Below are positions 22,456-37,200 of a stretch of DNA of 64,000 nucleotides, one piece after another. The notes beneath the pieces are model-generated. The model saw only the letters and a program-made list of their open reading frames with translations, searched no databases and was not told the origin of the DNA. The position numbers and the translations under genes were made by a program. Position 1 is the first letter of the stretch. Each line of letters opens with the position of its first letter. The stretch is from Nematostella vectensis (Eukaryota; Cnidaria; Anthozoa; Actiniaria; Edwardsiidae). Location: NCBI RefSeq assembly GCF_932526225.1, contig NC_064036.1, forward strand, positions 17,196,953 through 17,260,952, written 5' to 3'.

Positions 22456-24566
22456 GTTAGGGATTTTAGTAGCCATGAGACATACTATAAAAGGTTAGTT
22501 TTGTTTAAGTTAGGGGCATAATCATAAGAAAGCCATTTTTTGCTTTCGCATTTGGTCCTGCCAATTAATGAAACATTAGTCAGTGATGTATACAAGGGCA
22601 GATGCAGGATTTCTTGAAAAGGGAAGGAGGGAATAATCATACTTTGCAAAGAAGCTGGTCTTCTGAGAACCACTGGATGGTATTGTTATGATTATTTTGT
22701 TAATAATTCTTCTTCTCTGTAGTTGTACAATTTTATATAGTTAGAGTTAACCTGTTTAAACAAGTTTATTATTAGAGTTATTGTGTGAAAATGTACAATG
22801 GCTTTTGGAAAGTTCAATTAACTGAACCTTCAAAAGGCCCCAGAAAGCCATGACTTGTAAGAGCCCAATGCTGCTTGAAAGGATTTAATTTATTTGAATC
22901 TGGTTATAAAGGCACTTTGCTTCTAAGCCTTACTGAAAGGATGGAGAGTGGAAAAAAACCTTATTCAGCATTTGATTAAGTTAGGGACTTCAGTTCACCT
23001 AACCCACATTGGGAGGGACTGTAGATAAACACATGTAAAGACAAAACAAATAGGTGATAATGAATTTATTCTTTCAAGCACATTATGAAAAAAATGTTCA
23101 TGATTGAAAAACAAATCTTGGAACTATAGAGAAATAAAAGCTATGATTATATAATATATTCCAGACATCATTTGCATGGTAAATTACTCTTTCATTTAGT
23201 GAAGACATTCACCGGCACATCATGAGATGATACGAAACCCTTTAGAGAAGAAATGTTTATAGTTTTATTTATAAACTGTTGAGCAAGAGAATTTATTTGG
23301 TAGTCCATATAACAAAACAACATATGATTCATGCATATGTGACAGGTAAGACCCTGGCTGATAGTGAGTTGTCTACATAATGGAAAAAGATATATTGGAT
23401 GTAAATATTTTTTTTTTATCTTAAAACAAATAAAAAATAAAATGAAAAAGTTGTCAATCATAATGGGTAGATATGCATGCTAAGAGATCAAGCTGTCAGG
23501 TGCCCCTAAATGACTTTCATGTCCCAAGAAAGAAACTGCTGTTGAGCCTTGAGTATGGTAGATAGCCTAGGCCTAGTGTGTGTGTGAGAAAATATCTTGA
23601 CCAGTAGCAGAGGTTATGCACTAATCATTTAAAACCCCCAACCCCATGGTCCCTTGGGAAGTATGGGGTTAACATGGGTTTAGAGCACTTTTGAACAAGA
23701 ATATGTCCCGAGGGGTGGGGAATTGACAGTATGTGACTCTAAGACTTGGGGCAAATGAATAACATCACAAATGTACTCTGCAAAAGTGGGGCTTTTCTCT
23801 GTTTTGTGCAGCATCTAAGTCTGATCCACCACCCTCCCCCAGGACCATGGGGGTGAGGGTTTCAACTGACTAGTGCATTTAGGAGTGCATAATCAAACTA
23901 CTGTTTTAGAAAGAAATCGGATAACCTTCATTTACCATACATATAACCTTTTCGGCTTTATGGAGGTCTATATATCCAACCGGGAATTGCCTAAAAACTT
24001 CGAAATCTGGATTTTAAAATGTTCCTGTTATATAGAGGTCCCACTAAGACAATTTCAGATTTGCTCATACAAAATTATCTCAGATATACACAACAACGCT
24101 CGTGAGCCTGGGCCACTTGTGAAGCGAAATCGACTAGATCAGTACGCGACATTTTTTCCAGGCACCAAGTTGCAGGTTTGAATACTAAATAAATTGTCTT
24201 TGATAAGGGCTCATAAATCACTCTCCAAGTCAGAAGCACTTTGAGATCGAGTAGTAGAGTTGAGATTGCACTTGTCTCCTACCTTTCTCCCAACTGTGTA
24301 CTTTTGCCAAAGTATCAAAGTCATCGGAGGAATCGGAGACACAGATGTCGAAATGCTATTACTAGAAAATTGGGTAATCTGTGGGATATGTTAACAAAAA
24401 GAAACAAACAAAAAGAAAAGAGATCTGGGTTCTAGTTTCGTACCTTCTCCCAGAATCCTGTGCGCTAAAGACAAAATGGCGGACATTTCAAACATGGTCG
24501 ATTTGTTGATGAAAATCTGATTTCTTTTTCTGCCTCTAAGTTTATATGATCCTTCTTTGAAAAATT
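22456..24566. other. Intergenic between the TEAD-binding-loop gene and ARMC9
   Basis: Presumed 3' UTR followed by the ARMC9 promoter region. No further coding signal with splice support was found. The 102-codon frame at 23873-24181 shows no domain. Confidence 0.5.
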
Positions 24567-27500
24567 ATGGATGCTGTCATCTCTGTGGAACCTGAGCTGA
24601 ATGCTATAGTGTCAGAGGTATGTTTTTTTTCCTGATTTGCAACGGTTTTTCACGAATTTCGATCGCTAAATTCTTAATCATATTCGGTATCTAAGGTAAT
24701 TTTGCGATCCATTTCTAGACTAGTTTTTAATGTTAAAACCTAAAGATAGCCAAGAATTATAAAAATGGAACAAATTTTCAAAGTGCAACCCAAAGTAGCG
24801 TTGTTCTACTGTACACAGGCAAGGGATTTTTTTTATTTCAAAGACATAAATACATCGATAAATGTTATTCAAAAAAATTAAAAGCTATTTTAAATTTTCA
24901 AAGTGCAACCCAAAGTAGCGTTGTTCTACTGTACACAGGCAAGGGATTTTTTTTATTTCAAAGACATAAATACATCGATAAATGTTATTCAAAAAAATTA
25001 AAAGCTATTTAGCTCACGCAAGAACTGGAGCGTCTACCCCTCATTTAGCAACTGCATTATTTTAAAGATCTGTGGAGGCACACTGGAAAATTGCCAAATT
25101 GTAAATTGTTCTGATAATGCTTATACGAAAGATGGTTATGTTGTCAATCTTTACCATTACTAGTCATCGAAAACAATTGTACATTTTCTGACTTGTATGA
25201 CATTTGTGATATTTAGAAAATGCAAATTAACTTCAAGATAAATCTTAGTAACACAGTTATTGAAAATCAGTTTGATTTATTTTAAAGGAAAAGTTTTTTG
25301 TTAGGAGTGTTACTCTGTATATTAGTTGTGATTATTAGATGATTATTAGACTTAGTTGTGATTATTAGACTTTGATTGATTTTATTTTTTATTTTCATTT
25401 TAATTCAGTACCTTGAGTTTTTAAACTATAACAAAACAATAGCAGCTTTTGAAGAAGAGTTGAGTCTTCTTGGCAAGAAAGCTGATTTTAAAGGATCATT
25501 ACCACAGAATGAAAATCAAGTTTCTGAATTACAGGTGAGCAAGATGATCTTGTGAAATATGAAGGAGTGGAATTTAACTTCATCCGTGTATTCATTCTTT
25601 AACATTTCAGTCCAAAGACGGGACTCCTAGGTTACACCTATGATGCTTATTATCCTCATCTTCCAATAAATAATCACAAAGGAAATTTTACTTTTTCTTT
25701 TATTATTTCAGTTGTCTATTTTATCAGCCTTTGATAATGGGAGCTATCAAACCTTCTTTACCACTTGGAACAACAAGCTTCCTGTTGATGTCCTACAGTC
25801 TGACTCCACATGTCAAAAGCTGGAGTTTAATCTCAATATCTACTTCGCTGTCTACCCAATAACTAATGGCAGACAGGTATACAGCTTGGGATATTGGGAA
25901 ACCACTCTCAATGTTGTTGGCATTAAATAAATTAATAACTAAATTGTATTCAAGATTGCTACACTACCTCTTTACTTTGCCCTTTTGGTTTATTTGCTAT
26001 TTAACGAATCATTATAATTACAAAAATTTATAGTAACCAAGGCCAAAACATGTTTTGGCAACAAACAGAGATGAGAGTCAATGAGGGTTCTACTCAATTT
26101 TACTCTCACAGGGTTGCAATCTTGGTCTTTGAGAGTTGATGAGAGTGGTTCACGTTTTGAAATCAGTGCAGTCAATTATTTGACGTCAGGATTCATCATT
26201 GAATCTGTAACTATGTAAAATTTCACTTTTTGTGAAAACTGCTATAAATTACCTCATTAAACTTTATAATTCACAATAGATCAAATGCTACCAACTATCA
26301 TAAACTCTGTAAATGATAGTTGAAGAGTGTGTGAGAGTGAGTTTGAGTTCTCATCAGCTCTTGTCTTTTGTGTGATTGTGTCTATTAAGGCGTATTAAAA
26401 ACACTGACCAAGAAGCATTGTCCATATTCATGAAAAAACTCATCTTTAGGCCTGAACAAATGTCCTGCAAAACCAGGACTTTTGATCGCTTTTGTTTTTT
26501 AAGGGATATCGCCTTTGCATGGCTTGTTTCTACTACTGTATATTATCTCTCTTAGAGTCCTTTCTTCAAGTCCCCCTTATGTGTAAGGATCACTGTTGAC
26601 TGTTTATTTTTATTTAAGAACAAGCACCAACTTGAACAATCTATGAGAATATTCAAGGCCTACCTAGAAAACAAGGGAGCAGGCCTCAGCCAGACCACTG
26701 AGTTCTTACCATATTATGCTCTTCCATTTGTTCCTGATCCAACAACTCACCCCTCATTCAAGCCATTATTTTCAGTGAGTCCTTTGATAGTAAAGCTTTA
26801 TATGTGAAATCAAGGATCCTATATGCTCAACTCCACCTCCATTAAACAGCTGACAGTATTTTAATCCTCCGTGGATGGTGCTTAATCCCAGCCCTACCAA
26901 TCGATAATTCTGATAATCAATAATAATCAATAGTATTCGATAAAAATCAATATCAATCAATCGATTAATATCGGGAATCGATAGAAAGCAATAACGTGAA
27001 ACTTTGTAAGTATCGATTATCATCGATTATTATCAAAAAATATTGAAAATATGGATTATTATTAATTATATTGATAAATATCGATTTCTTTGTACCATTT
27101 GCAAACCACATTCACGATACAAGATAACAGCAATTAACCTATATAATTCTCAATAAGAGAGCACTACTTAGCAGAGATGAACACATGCCGAGAAGCTAGA
27201 CGTATCATCCCCAGTTCATGTGGTAACGGTGATGACAGATTCAATTTTCCAGCGGTCAGTTTTAAACATAAGAAATCGATAAAACCCAATATTAATCGAT
27301 AATAATCAATGTGATTGAGTACTTTTGGGCTGTGAGTATCGATTATTATCGATTTCCAATATCAATCAATAATAATCAACTGATTAATATCGATTAATAT
27401 TGATTAATTCAATTAGATTCCGATGATCGATTTTTATCGATTGGTAGGGCCAGGTGTAATCTCCTAAGGTCCTCACATGGCTGTGCAATGTGGGAAAGTA

Positions 27501-30500
27501 ATTTAATGTTTTTAGTTTAGAACATTTTGACAAGGTGCCCAGTTCAGCAAAGCTACGTCACCAAAGGGACAAATGACAACATGCTGCTAGCATCTCACAA
27601 AAGCTTTTTCTTTTATTATTATTTATTAATTTGCTTGTAGATGGTGACTGTGGAAACCTAAAACAAACAATCTTCCCCCAATTTGTTTACTTACTCTGGG
27701 CCATTTGTTTTATGCCAGCAGCGGAAACAATTAGTTATGGTTTTTTTTTCTGCAAAAATTAAGCAGACACTTTCATTATGCACAATTTTCTTTTTTTTTC
27801 AGAACACATGGGGCCTCGAGCTGAGAAGCACCCTTGATTCATTCCTGAAAACAGCTTTGAAGTCTCAAGAGAAACCAAAGCTTTACACACTATTTGTATC
27901 CTTTATACCAGTGTCACACAATTAGAAGATCGTAATGATAATAATGATATAAATAAATAAATCATAGTAAATGTTGCTAATCCTCAAACTTTGTCACTGG
28001 TGTGACATTAGGCTATAGTTGCAGGAGGTCCCGACATAAACAGAAACTCCTCCCAAGTTTTTCAATTCTTTGATTGAAGTTGTGTTTGAATCAAAAGCTG
28101 CAATGTTTCCCCCCTCTCTTTGCCTGAACCTGAAGTCGGATTTTTGTTTTATTTTGAAATGAGAAAAACTGCTTCCTTATGGCTAAATGTGATTTTGTTG
28201 GGAGAATAAATTTGTTATTTATTTGCACATTTTACAACATAAAAAAGAAGAAAATATACCAGGAATACAATTTACAACAAAAAGCAAGTGATGATTGATG
28301 AGTTGACAGCTCTCTGTATCTTTTGTCCATCATTAGCTCATTAGTTAAATTTTGGGGAGTAGTTAGACAAGGTCTTGACACAGCACTAGAAAGTTGGTCC
28401 TGATACTGTTGAAAAAGGTATGTGGTTATTTTATTAAATATAAGTTTCAATCATGAGTTAGGCTAAGGGGTAACTATTGGTGCATTGAAATTTCAAAAGT
28501 CTTACAAAAATTTCTCAAAGTCTCAGAATCTCAGCATTTTTTTACACAAGTCTTGAAGTCTTGTTTTCTTTTTCAAAATTTTACAGGGCTCTAAGCCTCA
28601 TTCTTGTTCTACCATGGTCTCAGATTTTTTAACGCGATCTGTTTTATGTTGCTACTATGCTACGGGTTTCCCCTTCTTTTTCAAAGCTTGATCTTTCGCT
28701 CTAAACAGATACTTTAGATACTGTAGGGAGATTGTATTGTAACTCTACTTTATTCTTTTTCAACTGATGTTCATGACATACCTTGAGCAAGTCATCTGAA
28801 AATAAGCTTGTAAAAGCTCAGCCTCAGATTCCGAAATTTGACAAAAGTCTCAGATTCTGAATTGTGGGTCTCAGACCATAACCGTTACAGTACCTGTATC
28901 CTTTTATGTCTTTTTATGATCTTCTAGAGAGAAAGATACATGCAGAGCAAGTGAGACTGCTGCATCATCAGCTTTCTGAAGTTGAGCATCGCTCAGCTCA
29001 GCACTTCAAGAAGTATTCAAGAATTCAGGTAAGTTTATAGTACTAATGGAGTTTTTCCACATAAAAACTGGACAATTATTGTTGAAGAGAAATTAGTCAC
29101 CAATTTGATTCTCCCTGACCAATGTTGGTATTTCTCAAATTTGAAGTTTCCCCAGAATAGTTTGCAATTTGTATTATCACAACAACAGCAATCTTTTCTG
29201 GTGTTCATACAATTTCTTACGTAACTAAAATCAGTTCTTTTGTTTGGTTTGTTTGCTGAGTTTGAAAATGAATCGAAAAGTTATTTTTGCAGTTTTTTAT
29301 GAATTCTCATCACAAAAGTTCTCTGCTTTCTGTTAGGGAGACTATCATAAGCTGATCGGTGTTGCTGCAGAACTGGTAGATTCACTGGAGAATGCTGTCA
29401 GGGGGAAAATGGTATGGGCACTGATAGATACGTAATTGTTAATATTCATTCAAGCAAAATTACATATCAAATAACCTTTGGAAGATAATTCTCTTGATTT
29501 ACCCCATAAAACACTCATAATTAATAAAGCATTTTAGTCATATATGGACTGTTTAGAATGGGGATGCTTGAATTATTATTTCTTTGTTCTGGCCATTCCA
29601 GTTTTAATCAAAAATCATGTGTTACATGAAATCTAATATTTCCCTTCAGGTCACCCCAGAGTATCTACATGACATTTGTATGAGGCTGTTCAATAATTCT
29701 TCCCAAGACTCCATAGATGTTACTAAACCAGGCACAGTACGTAGCTTGTTCTTGTGATACTAGGGAGTGTTGCAGATAGACGTCCACCTTGTTTGTTTAC
29801 AGGTTGCCAGACATGCAAGTTATAAAACTTTTTGTATATAAGGTAAATTATTGCAGGCCAAAACTATTGCCAATCATAATAGTTTGGGGTCATTATTAAG
29901 ATATGGTATCTCTTTTTTTCAAGTTAATCAAGCTGCCCTCCTTCTTCTCTTGTGAACTTCATAAGTGTACTTTGGAGTGTGAAGAGCTGTTTAGGTACCC
30001 CTTTCCCCTTTGTGTGTAGAATGAGGCTGACCAATTTGGGTCTAATTGTTGCAAATGTCTTTTCACGTTGTTGTTTTTGTTTTGGAACAGGCCAGCTCCA
30101 TGTTGCGAGCCTCCATTGCACAGAATGCACAAAGGTATGGTTGAACATCTGGTGGCTAGTTGTCACACTGGTATATCATCATAGCATAGTAGCTACTCTG
30201 GACTTAAACACATACCAACATAAATTAAAATGAATGTTTGGTTCAAATGTGAACAAAATTTGACACTGGTGATCTCTAGTCTGATTGCAGAAAGCGTTGA
30301 AGTAAACAGCATTCCAGCTCTAGACTTTGAAAAGATCAAGAGTGATTTAGTTTCTTTGCCAGACCATAAGCGAACCCTTCTCCTTCAGGCTTTACGATGG
30401 GTGAGATTCACACTTACATTACTTCTTTTATTATACATCTTTATTATATGACACAGCAATATGATGGCTAAGTGGTTTGGGCAGTTTTTTTTTACAAAGC

Positions 30501-33500
30501 TCTTTTTTTCTTTCTTTTCTACCCCACTACCCCACGAAAAGAAAAGAAAAATCTGCTGTCTCAAAAGTTCTGGCTATAGACAACAATAGTTTTCTCGCTT
30601 CTGTCACTCATTACTCACCTTAATCTTCTTCCAGCGTTTAACCAAAGCTAAGAACATGGATGCCCGTATTGCAAGTGCTCGAGCATTCATCATCCATGAC
30701 CTTCTTGGGCTCTCTGTTCCTGATGATATTCGGGTATGTACGTCTCTCTGTTCCTGATGATATTCGGGTATGTACGTCTCTCTGTTCCTGATGATATTCG
30801 GGTATGTACGTCTCCCGGTTCCTGATGATATTCGGGTATGTATGTCTCCCTGTTCCTGATGATGTTCGGCTATGTACGTCTCTCTGTTCCTGATGGTATT
30901 CGGGTATGTATGTCTCCCGGTTCCTGATGATATTCAGGTATGTATGTCTCCCGGTTCCTGATGATATTCGGGTATGTATGTCTCCCTGTTCCTGATGATT
31001 TTCGGGTATGTATGTCTCCCTGTTCCTGATGATATTCGGGTATGTATGTCTCCCTGTTCCTGATGATATTCGGGTATGTATGTCTCCCTGTTTCGATGAT
31101 ATTCGGGTATGTATGTCTCCCGGTTCCTGATGATATTCGGGTATGTATGTCTCTATTCCTGATAATATTCGGGTATGTATGTCTCCCTGTTCCTGATGAT
31201 ATTCGGGTATGTATGTCTCCCGGTTCCTGATGATATTCGGGTATGTATGTCTACCGGTTCCTGATGATATTCGGCTATGTATTTCTCCCGGTTTCTGATG
31301 ATATTCGGGTATGTATGTCTTCCTGTTCCTGATGATATTCGGCTATGTACGTCTTTCTGTTCCTGGTGATTTTCGGGTATGTACGTCTCTCTGTTCCTGA
31401 TGATATTCGGGTATGTATGTCTCCCTGTTCCTGATGATATTCCGGTATGTATGTCTCTCTGTTTCTGATGGTATTCGGGTATGTATGTCTCCCTGTTCCT
31501 GATGATATTCGGGTATGTATGTCTCCCTGTTCCTGATGATATTCGGGTATGTATGTCTCTCTGTACCTCATGATATTCGGATATGTATGTCTCCCTTTTC
31601 CTGGTTGTAATCGGGTATGTGTTTCCCTGTTTGTTACATTGCCTGTAGTTCACAGGAAACTTGACATACTTGGTTGATTAATTGCCTACTCTGTTTTTTT
31701 TATAAACATCCATAACATAATGTTTTCACTGTTTGTTTGGCAGAAGGGTGTTTTGCAGATCTTGAGCCATGCAAGTGACGTTGTGCGACAGTACATGGCG
31801 AGGCTCATCAACGCCATGGCATCGCTGGCGGCAGGTCAGTGTTGATTTATAATGTTTTCTTAGGTCTTAAATCCTGTCTAAATTTGCAGATGGATACCCA
31901 TTTTAATCATGCTGCTGTGCTTGGAATTACCCCACCCCTGAACTAAATGCCCCTTAATGCCCATTGTAGGTCGATCATATCTCACCCAAAACTCCGACCT
32001 GATTCTTGTGCTGCACTCCACACTTGTGGCCGAGAAAAAGACGTCTATAACGAGCGACAACATACTCGGCGCCTTGCAGAAACTAAGCTTGAGGTAAGCA
32101 CACTCACCACCTAACAACCTAACACCTAACAACCTGAGTCCTGAGGCAACTCCATCTAACAATACATCCAGCATATTTATCGACATTAATGATTTTGAAC
32201 ACTGTGCAAAGCTGCATTTACCCAATGGACATTACAGTGGTTCTGTTTGTTCTCAGGCGAAGACTCCAGTCTGTCATGATCGAGAACGACCTCATCCAGT
32301 GGCTTGTAGGGCTGTTAGAGGATCATGACTCTCTATCAGATTACGCGCTGGAATACGCAGTAGCACTACTAATGAACCTTGTCCTACGCTCTAAAGGTCT
32401 GTGAGAGAATGCCATTGGTGGTCAGATTACGCAAATGTATGTGATAGAATGAAATTGGTGGTCAGATTACGCAAATGTCTGTCAGAGAATGACTTTGGTG
32501 GTCAGATTACGCTGCTCTCTGACGTGACTTTTTCATCTAAAGTCACGTGATTTCTTAGTGCAAATCGTCTGTTATTTTAGTGATATTGATTGTACTTGTG
32601 ATGATTGTCAAGGTGGTGGTGATGATCGTTGCTGTGGTGATGATGGTGGTGGCGATGAGTTGTTGTTGTGGTGTTGTTGATTGTGATGTTGATGATGATT
32701 GTTGTGGTGTTGTTGATTGTGATGTTGATGATGATTGTTGTGGTGTTGTTGATTGTGATGTTGATGATGATTGTTGTGGTGTTGTTGATTGTGATGTTGA
32801 TGATGATTGTTGTGGTGTTGTTGATTGTGATGTTGATGATGATTGTTGTGGTGTTGTTGATTGTGATGTTGATGATGATTGTTGTGGTGTTGTTGATTGT
32901 GATGTTGATGATGATTGTTGTGATGGTGTTGTTGTTGGTGGCGATGATGATGGTCGTGGTGTTGATGATTGTGATGTTGATGGTGATGATTGTGGTGGTG
33001 ATGGTGTTGATTGTAGTGGTGGTATTGTTGCTGTTTTTGTTGGTGGTGATGGTTGTGTTCCTTTTAACAATAATAATAATAATGATTATTTTTATTATGA
33101 AAATTGATGATAGTTGAAATAGTCTTGACCGATAAGCTAGAGCAGATCCCGTCATCGAGATGATCAACTTCCTGTGAACTATGCGCGCTTTTTTACTAGG
33201 GAAGAAAAGATGCATCTCTGATGCTGGAACTGTGTTGAAAGTTCTGAGTGATTTATTGGGGCATGAGAACCAGGAGGTAAGATGCGGAACCTCCGATGGT
33301 GGACAGATACAAGACGGAGTGCAATGCTGTACGCTTGGCGGTACTTAGACGCTCAAACTCACACAAGTCATAGTGACGATAGCACATCTCAGATACCATA
33401 CTAGTAGGCAGAGGGGCAGGGGTTTGTCAAAATTTTAATTGTGGAAAATATTTCCATGAAGAAACGACCAGTTTTGTAGCCGCCAGAGGAGTGCGGGTGG

Positions 33501-34221
33501 TGGAATACGACAGCCACTAACTTCGCGCTGTAAAAAAAAAATGACTGACTGACTGACTGACTGACTGAACAAGTTCTCCATCTTTTCTGCTCACAGATCA
33601 GACCGTACATCAACGGCGCATTGTACAGTTTGCTGGCGCTACCAGCGATAAAGGAAGCAGCCAGAGCTATGGTAAGTGAGAAGCGAACTGCAATTACAAG
33701 AGGTCGTGTTGACCTTTTATTTATGCCCTGAGTGCTGTTACATTAGCTGATTAGTAAAATTTTTAATCAAAGCGACAATTAAGGTGATCGCAGAGAGTCA
33801 CTGAACGCAGAGAGAAAACATAGAAATGTTAATGTTAAGTTCGGAAATAAAATCTTCCAATGAAAATAAGCCCTTTTTTCAGGCTGTCTTGTAAGCGCTG
33901 AATAAGTTGTTTTTGGTGTCGTTATTTTGCCGCCAAAAGCCGGAGCGCGCGCGCTCAAAAAGTCACGTGATTTATTGTGCAAGGTTGCCTATTGGACCAA
34001 ATTGTTGCTATATCAGCTTGTTCGTGATGTTTTGTCAGGGCATGGAGTCCATCCTGGAGTGTTTTCTTGATGACGACACGCCCGAGCTGAAGCGCCAAAT
34101 CCAGTTTATCATCAAGCAGCTAAACACGGAAAACCCGCAAGCGACAAACGCCCCCATGTCTGACGACGAAGATGAGGAGGACGACGATGACTTTGTATGT
34201 GGGGGAGGGTAATGTGTAGGT

Positions 34222-34252
<31 letters not shown>

Positions 34253-37200
34253 GGTACAAACGACCCTTGTCTGACGACGAAGATGAGGAGGACGACGATG
34301 ACTTTGTATGTGGGGGAGGGTAATGTGTAGGTGTGTGTGTGTGTGGGGGGGGGGGGGGGTGGGGGGTACAAACGACCCCATGTCTGACGACGAAGATGAG
34401 GAGGACGACGATGACTTTGTATGTGGGGGAGGGTAATGTGTAGGTGTGTGTGTGTGTGTGGGGGGGGGGGGGTACAAACGACCCATGTCTGACGACGAAG
34501 ATGAGGAGGACGACGATGACTTTGTATGTGGGGGAGGGTAATGTGTAGGTGTGTGTGTGTGTGTGGGGGGGGGGGTACAAACGACCCATGTCTGACGACG
34601 AAGATGAGGAGGACGACGATGACTTTGTATGTGGGGGAGGGTAATGTGTAGGTGTGTGTGGGGGGGGGGGGGGGGGGTACAAACGACCCATGTCTGACGA
34701 CGAGGATGAGGAGGACGACGATGACTTTGTATGTGGGGGAGGGTAATGTGTAGGTGTGTGTGTGTGTGTGGGGGGGGGGGGGTACAAACGGCCCATGTCT
34801 GACGACGTGGATGAGGAGGACAACGATTACTTTGTATGTGGGGGAGGGTAATGTGATGTGTGCGTAGGGAGGGGGGGGGGGGTGGACAAACGACCCATGT
34901 CTGACGACGTGGATGGGGAGGACAACGTTACTTGGTTTGTGTGGGAGGGTTTTGTGTAGGGGTTGATGTGTGCGTGTGTGTTTGTTTGGGGGGGGGGGGG
35001 TACAAACGACCCATGTCTGACGACGGGAAGGGCGATAATTAATCTGTATGCTTGGGAGGAATGGTCTACACTGGAGGAGACGGTGAAGACTTAATATAAG
35101 TGGGGGTGGGGTGATGGATTGTTTCTTCACGGTCTTAGCCGGTCTAAGATGATGACATTATGTGGGGCCGGTCTTGTTCACTTAGAGAATAATAAGGGGG
35201 GTGTTTTTGTATTCTGGGGAGGGGACTACGAAGACTTTGTACGTTGGGGGGGGCTTATTTATTCACAGAAAAAGAAAGGGATGCCGATTATTTTGTTCGT
35301 GGGAGAGTTGTTTTTTTTAAATGAAAGAAGGGAATAATTGTTATTTTACTGTGTTCATTTAGAAAGTCTTGCAAGGGAGACGATTACTTCGTCTGTTGGG
35401 AGTGGTGGTCTCATTTATCTAGAGAAGAAGAAAGGGATGGACGGTGTTTTTTATTGTATGGGAGAAGGGTTGTACTATAGATAAATTGTTTATAGAGTAT
35501 ACCATGAAAGGGAGACGATAAATTTATTAGGAAGAATACAAGAAACCTTGTTTGATTTGGTCTAGAAGGGTGTTATCATCCTATCCTTTTTTTCATCTAG
35601 GAGGGGGATACTATTGATATGGAGTTGGACAAACACGAAGTCCAGCTCCCAGTCGAGGGGGAGCTGGCGGGAAATGAGCTTTTAGCTGCTGAATATTCAA
35701 TGGTATGTGCTCTTCGTCCAGTAAGTCTATCTTTCTCTTTTTGTCATTCCATTTAGTTGTATGTCAACAACATGTTTTTATTTTGTTTGTTTTTAAAACC
35801 ATAGGGAAAAAGCCCAACAAAAAGCAAGCCTAAAAGCAAGGTATTCATTTTCCAGATTATTTCTCAACATTTGTATAAATGTAGCCTAATGTGCGTGCGT
35901 TTAAGGCCTATTTTCACTAGGGAAGGAAACGGAGACCGGAAAGGATGCTCACTCTGCGTGTGAAAATTAACGCTAGCGCAAAAAAAAAGTGTAGTCTAGC
36001 TTCTTAGCTTTATACACACTTTTAAATGCTTAAGTTTTCGATTCCTTCCCCATCTCCGCTTACTTCCATAGTAAAAATTGGCCTTTAGAGAATGAGATAT
36101 ATGTGTTTTTTGTTTTTATATTCAAAAGCATATCACATCAAATCAATCATAATACCCAAATAATCGTCTTCGTTAACCAGAGTATAAATATTGTTCACCA
36201 AAAACTGGTAGTCGACTCTGCAGAGCTAATGATACACGCACATGTTCTTCCAACCTTGACTTGTCACTTATAGCTATCTTACCCTGTTGTGCCACAGCTT
36301 TTTTCTGGTGTGGACCCAGACCAGCCGCTGACCAGGCCGACAACGCCTGGCATGCGCCCGCCTGAACCAATCAATGACGGTAAGTTATATGAATCGCTGA
36401 TTGCTGCTGATTAAGGCAGCATTGCCAAAACGTCGAAAAAATACAACCAAGTGATTCAAGAAATTATTATGTATATAAGCATAACACAATCACTGCACAG
36501 GACCAAAAAACACTGCTACGGTAAGTTATTTCGTTTGTTGCAATTGCATAGAGTGACTTTATATTCACAAATTGTCTTGTGTTTGGCAGCGCCTCACATA
36601 CCCAGCAGGCCAGGGACGACCACCATCCGGCCAGCCTCCACTCAGGTCAGCCCTATTGCTTTGAATTAGGAGTCAGTGCTACTCTTTTGGTCTCCATTTT
36701 TTTGTGCGTGCTAGGTTAAAGCTATTTCTCTTCTACTTATCAACAATTCAAAAATACCGTATTTACTCGAATAAGCGCTCCGGTGCTAATTAGATTTTTG
36801 ACTCTCAGACGGGGCGTTTATTCGGGGGAGGCGCTTATTTAAAAGGTCAAATTTCGAACAAAAGGCCGAAGTGTTTTTATTCATTTAAATATTATAGAAA
36901 CATCAGTTTCTGTCAGTTTCTATATCATTATTACAAGTTGAAGCAGCTTTTTTAAAATAAACTTTCATCCATTAAATACTCTCTTGACCCTTGGGCCCCA
37001 GTGCTTTCTTTGGACTGAGCCCCAGTGCTTTCTCAGAACTACATAGTCATTTAACTAAGTTACATAAAACCTGGGTGGGGGGGGCGCTTATTCGGGGAGG
37101 CGCTTATTAATAGCTTTGGTTCAAAGGGGCGCTTATTCGGGGCAGGCATAAGCATTCGAGGGAGGCGCTTACTCAAGTATATACGGTACTAACAGAGGTT

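Noticed and set aside
30153-31653. Minus-strand frame of [12 protein letters not shown] repeats
   Set aside because: It is the antisense reading of the ARMC9 exon 11 donor array.
32555-33215. Long open frames on both strands (Cys/Asp, Val/Met, Ser/Thr/Gln and Ile/Asn/Thr repeats)
   Set aside because: All come from the 36-bp triplet repeat inside ARMC9 intron 14.
34035-35130. Long minus-strand frames rich in Pro, His, Thr and Ser
   Set aside because: They are the antisense of the ARMC9 exon 17 donor array (G-runs and GT tracts).
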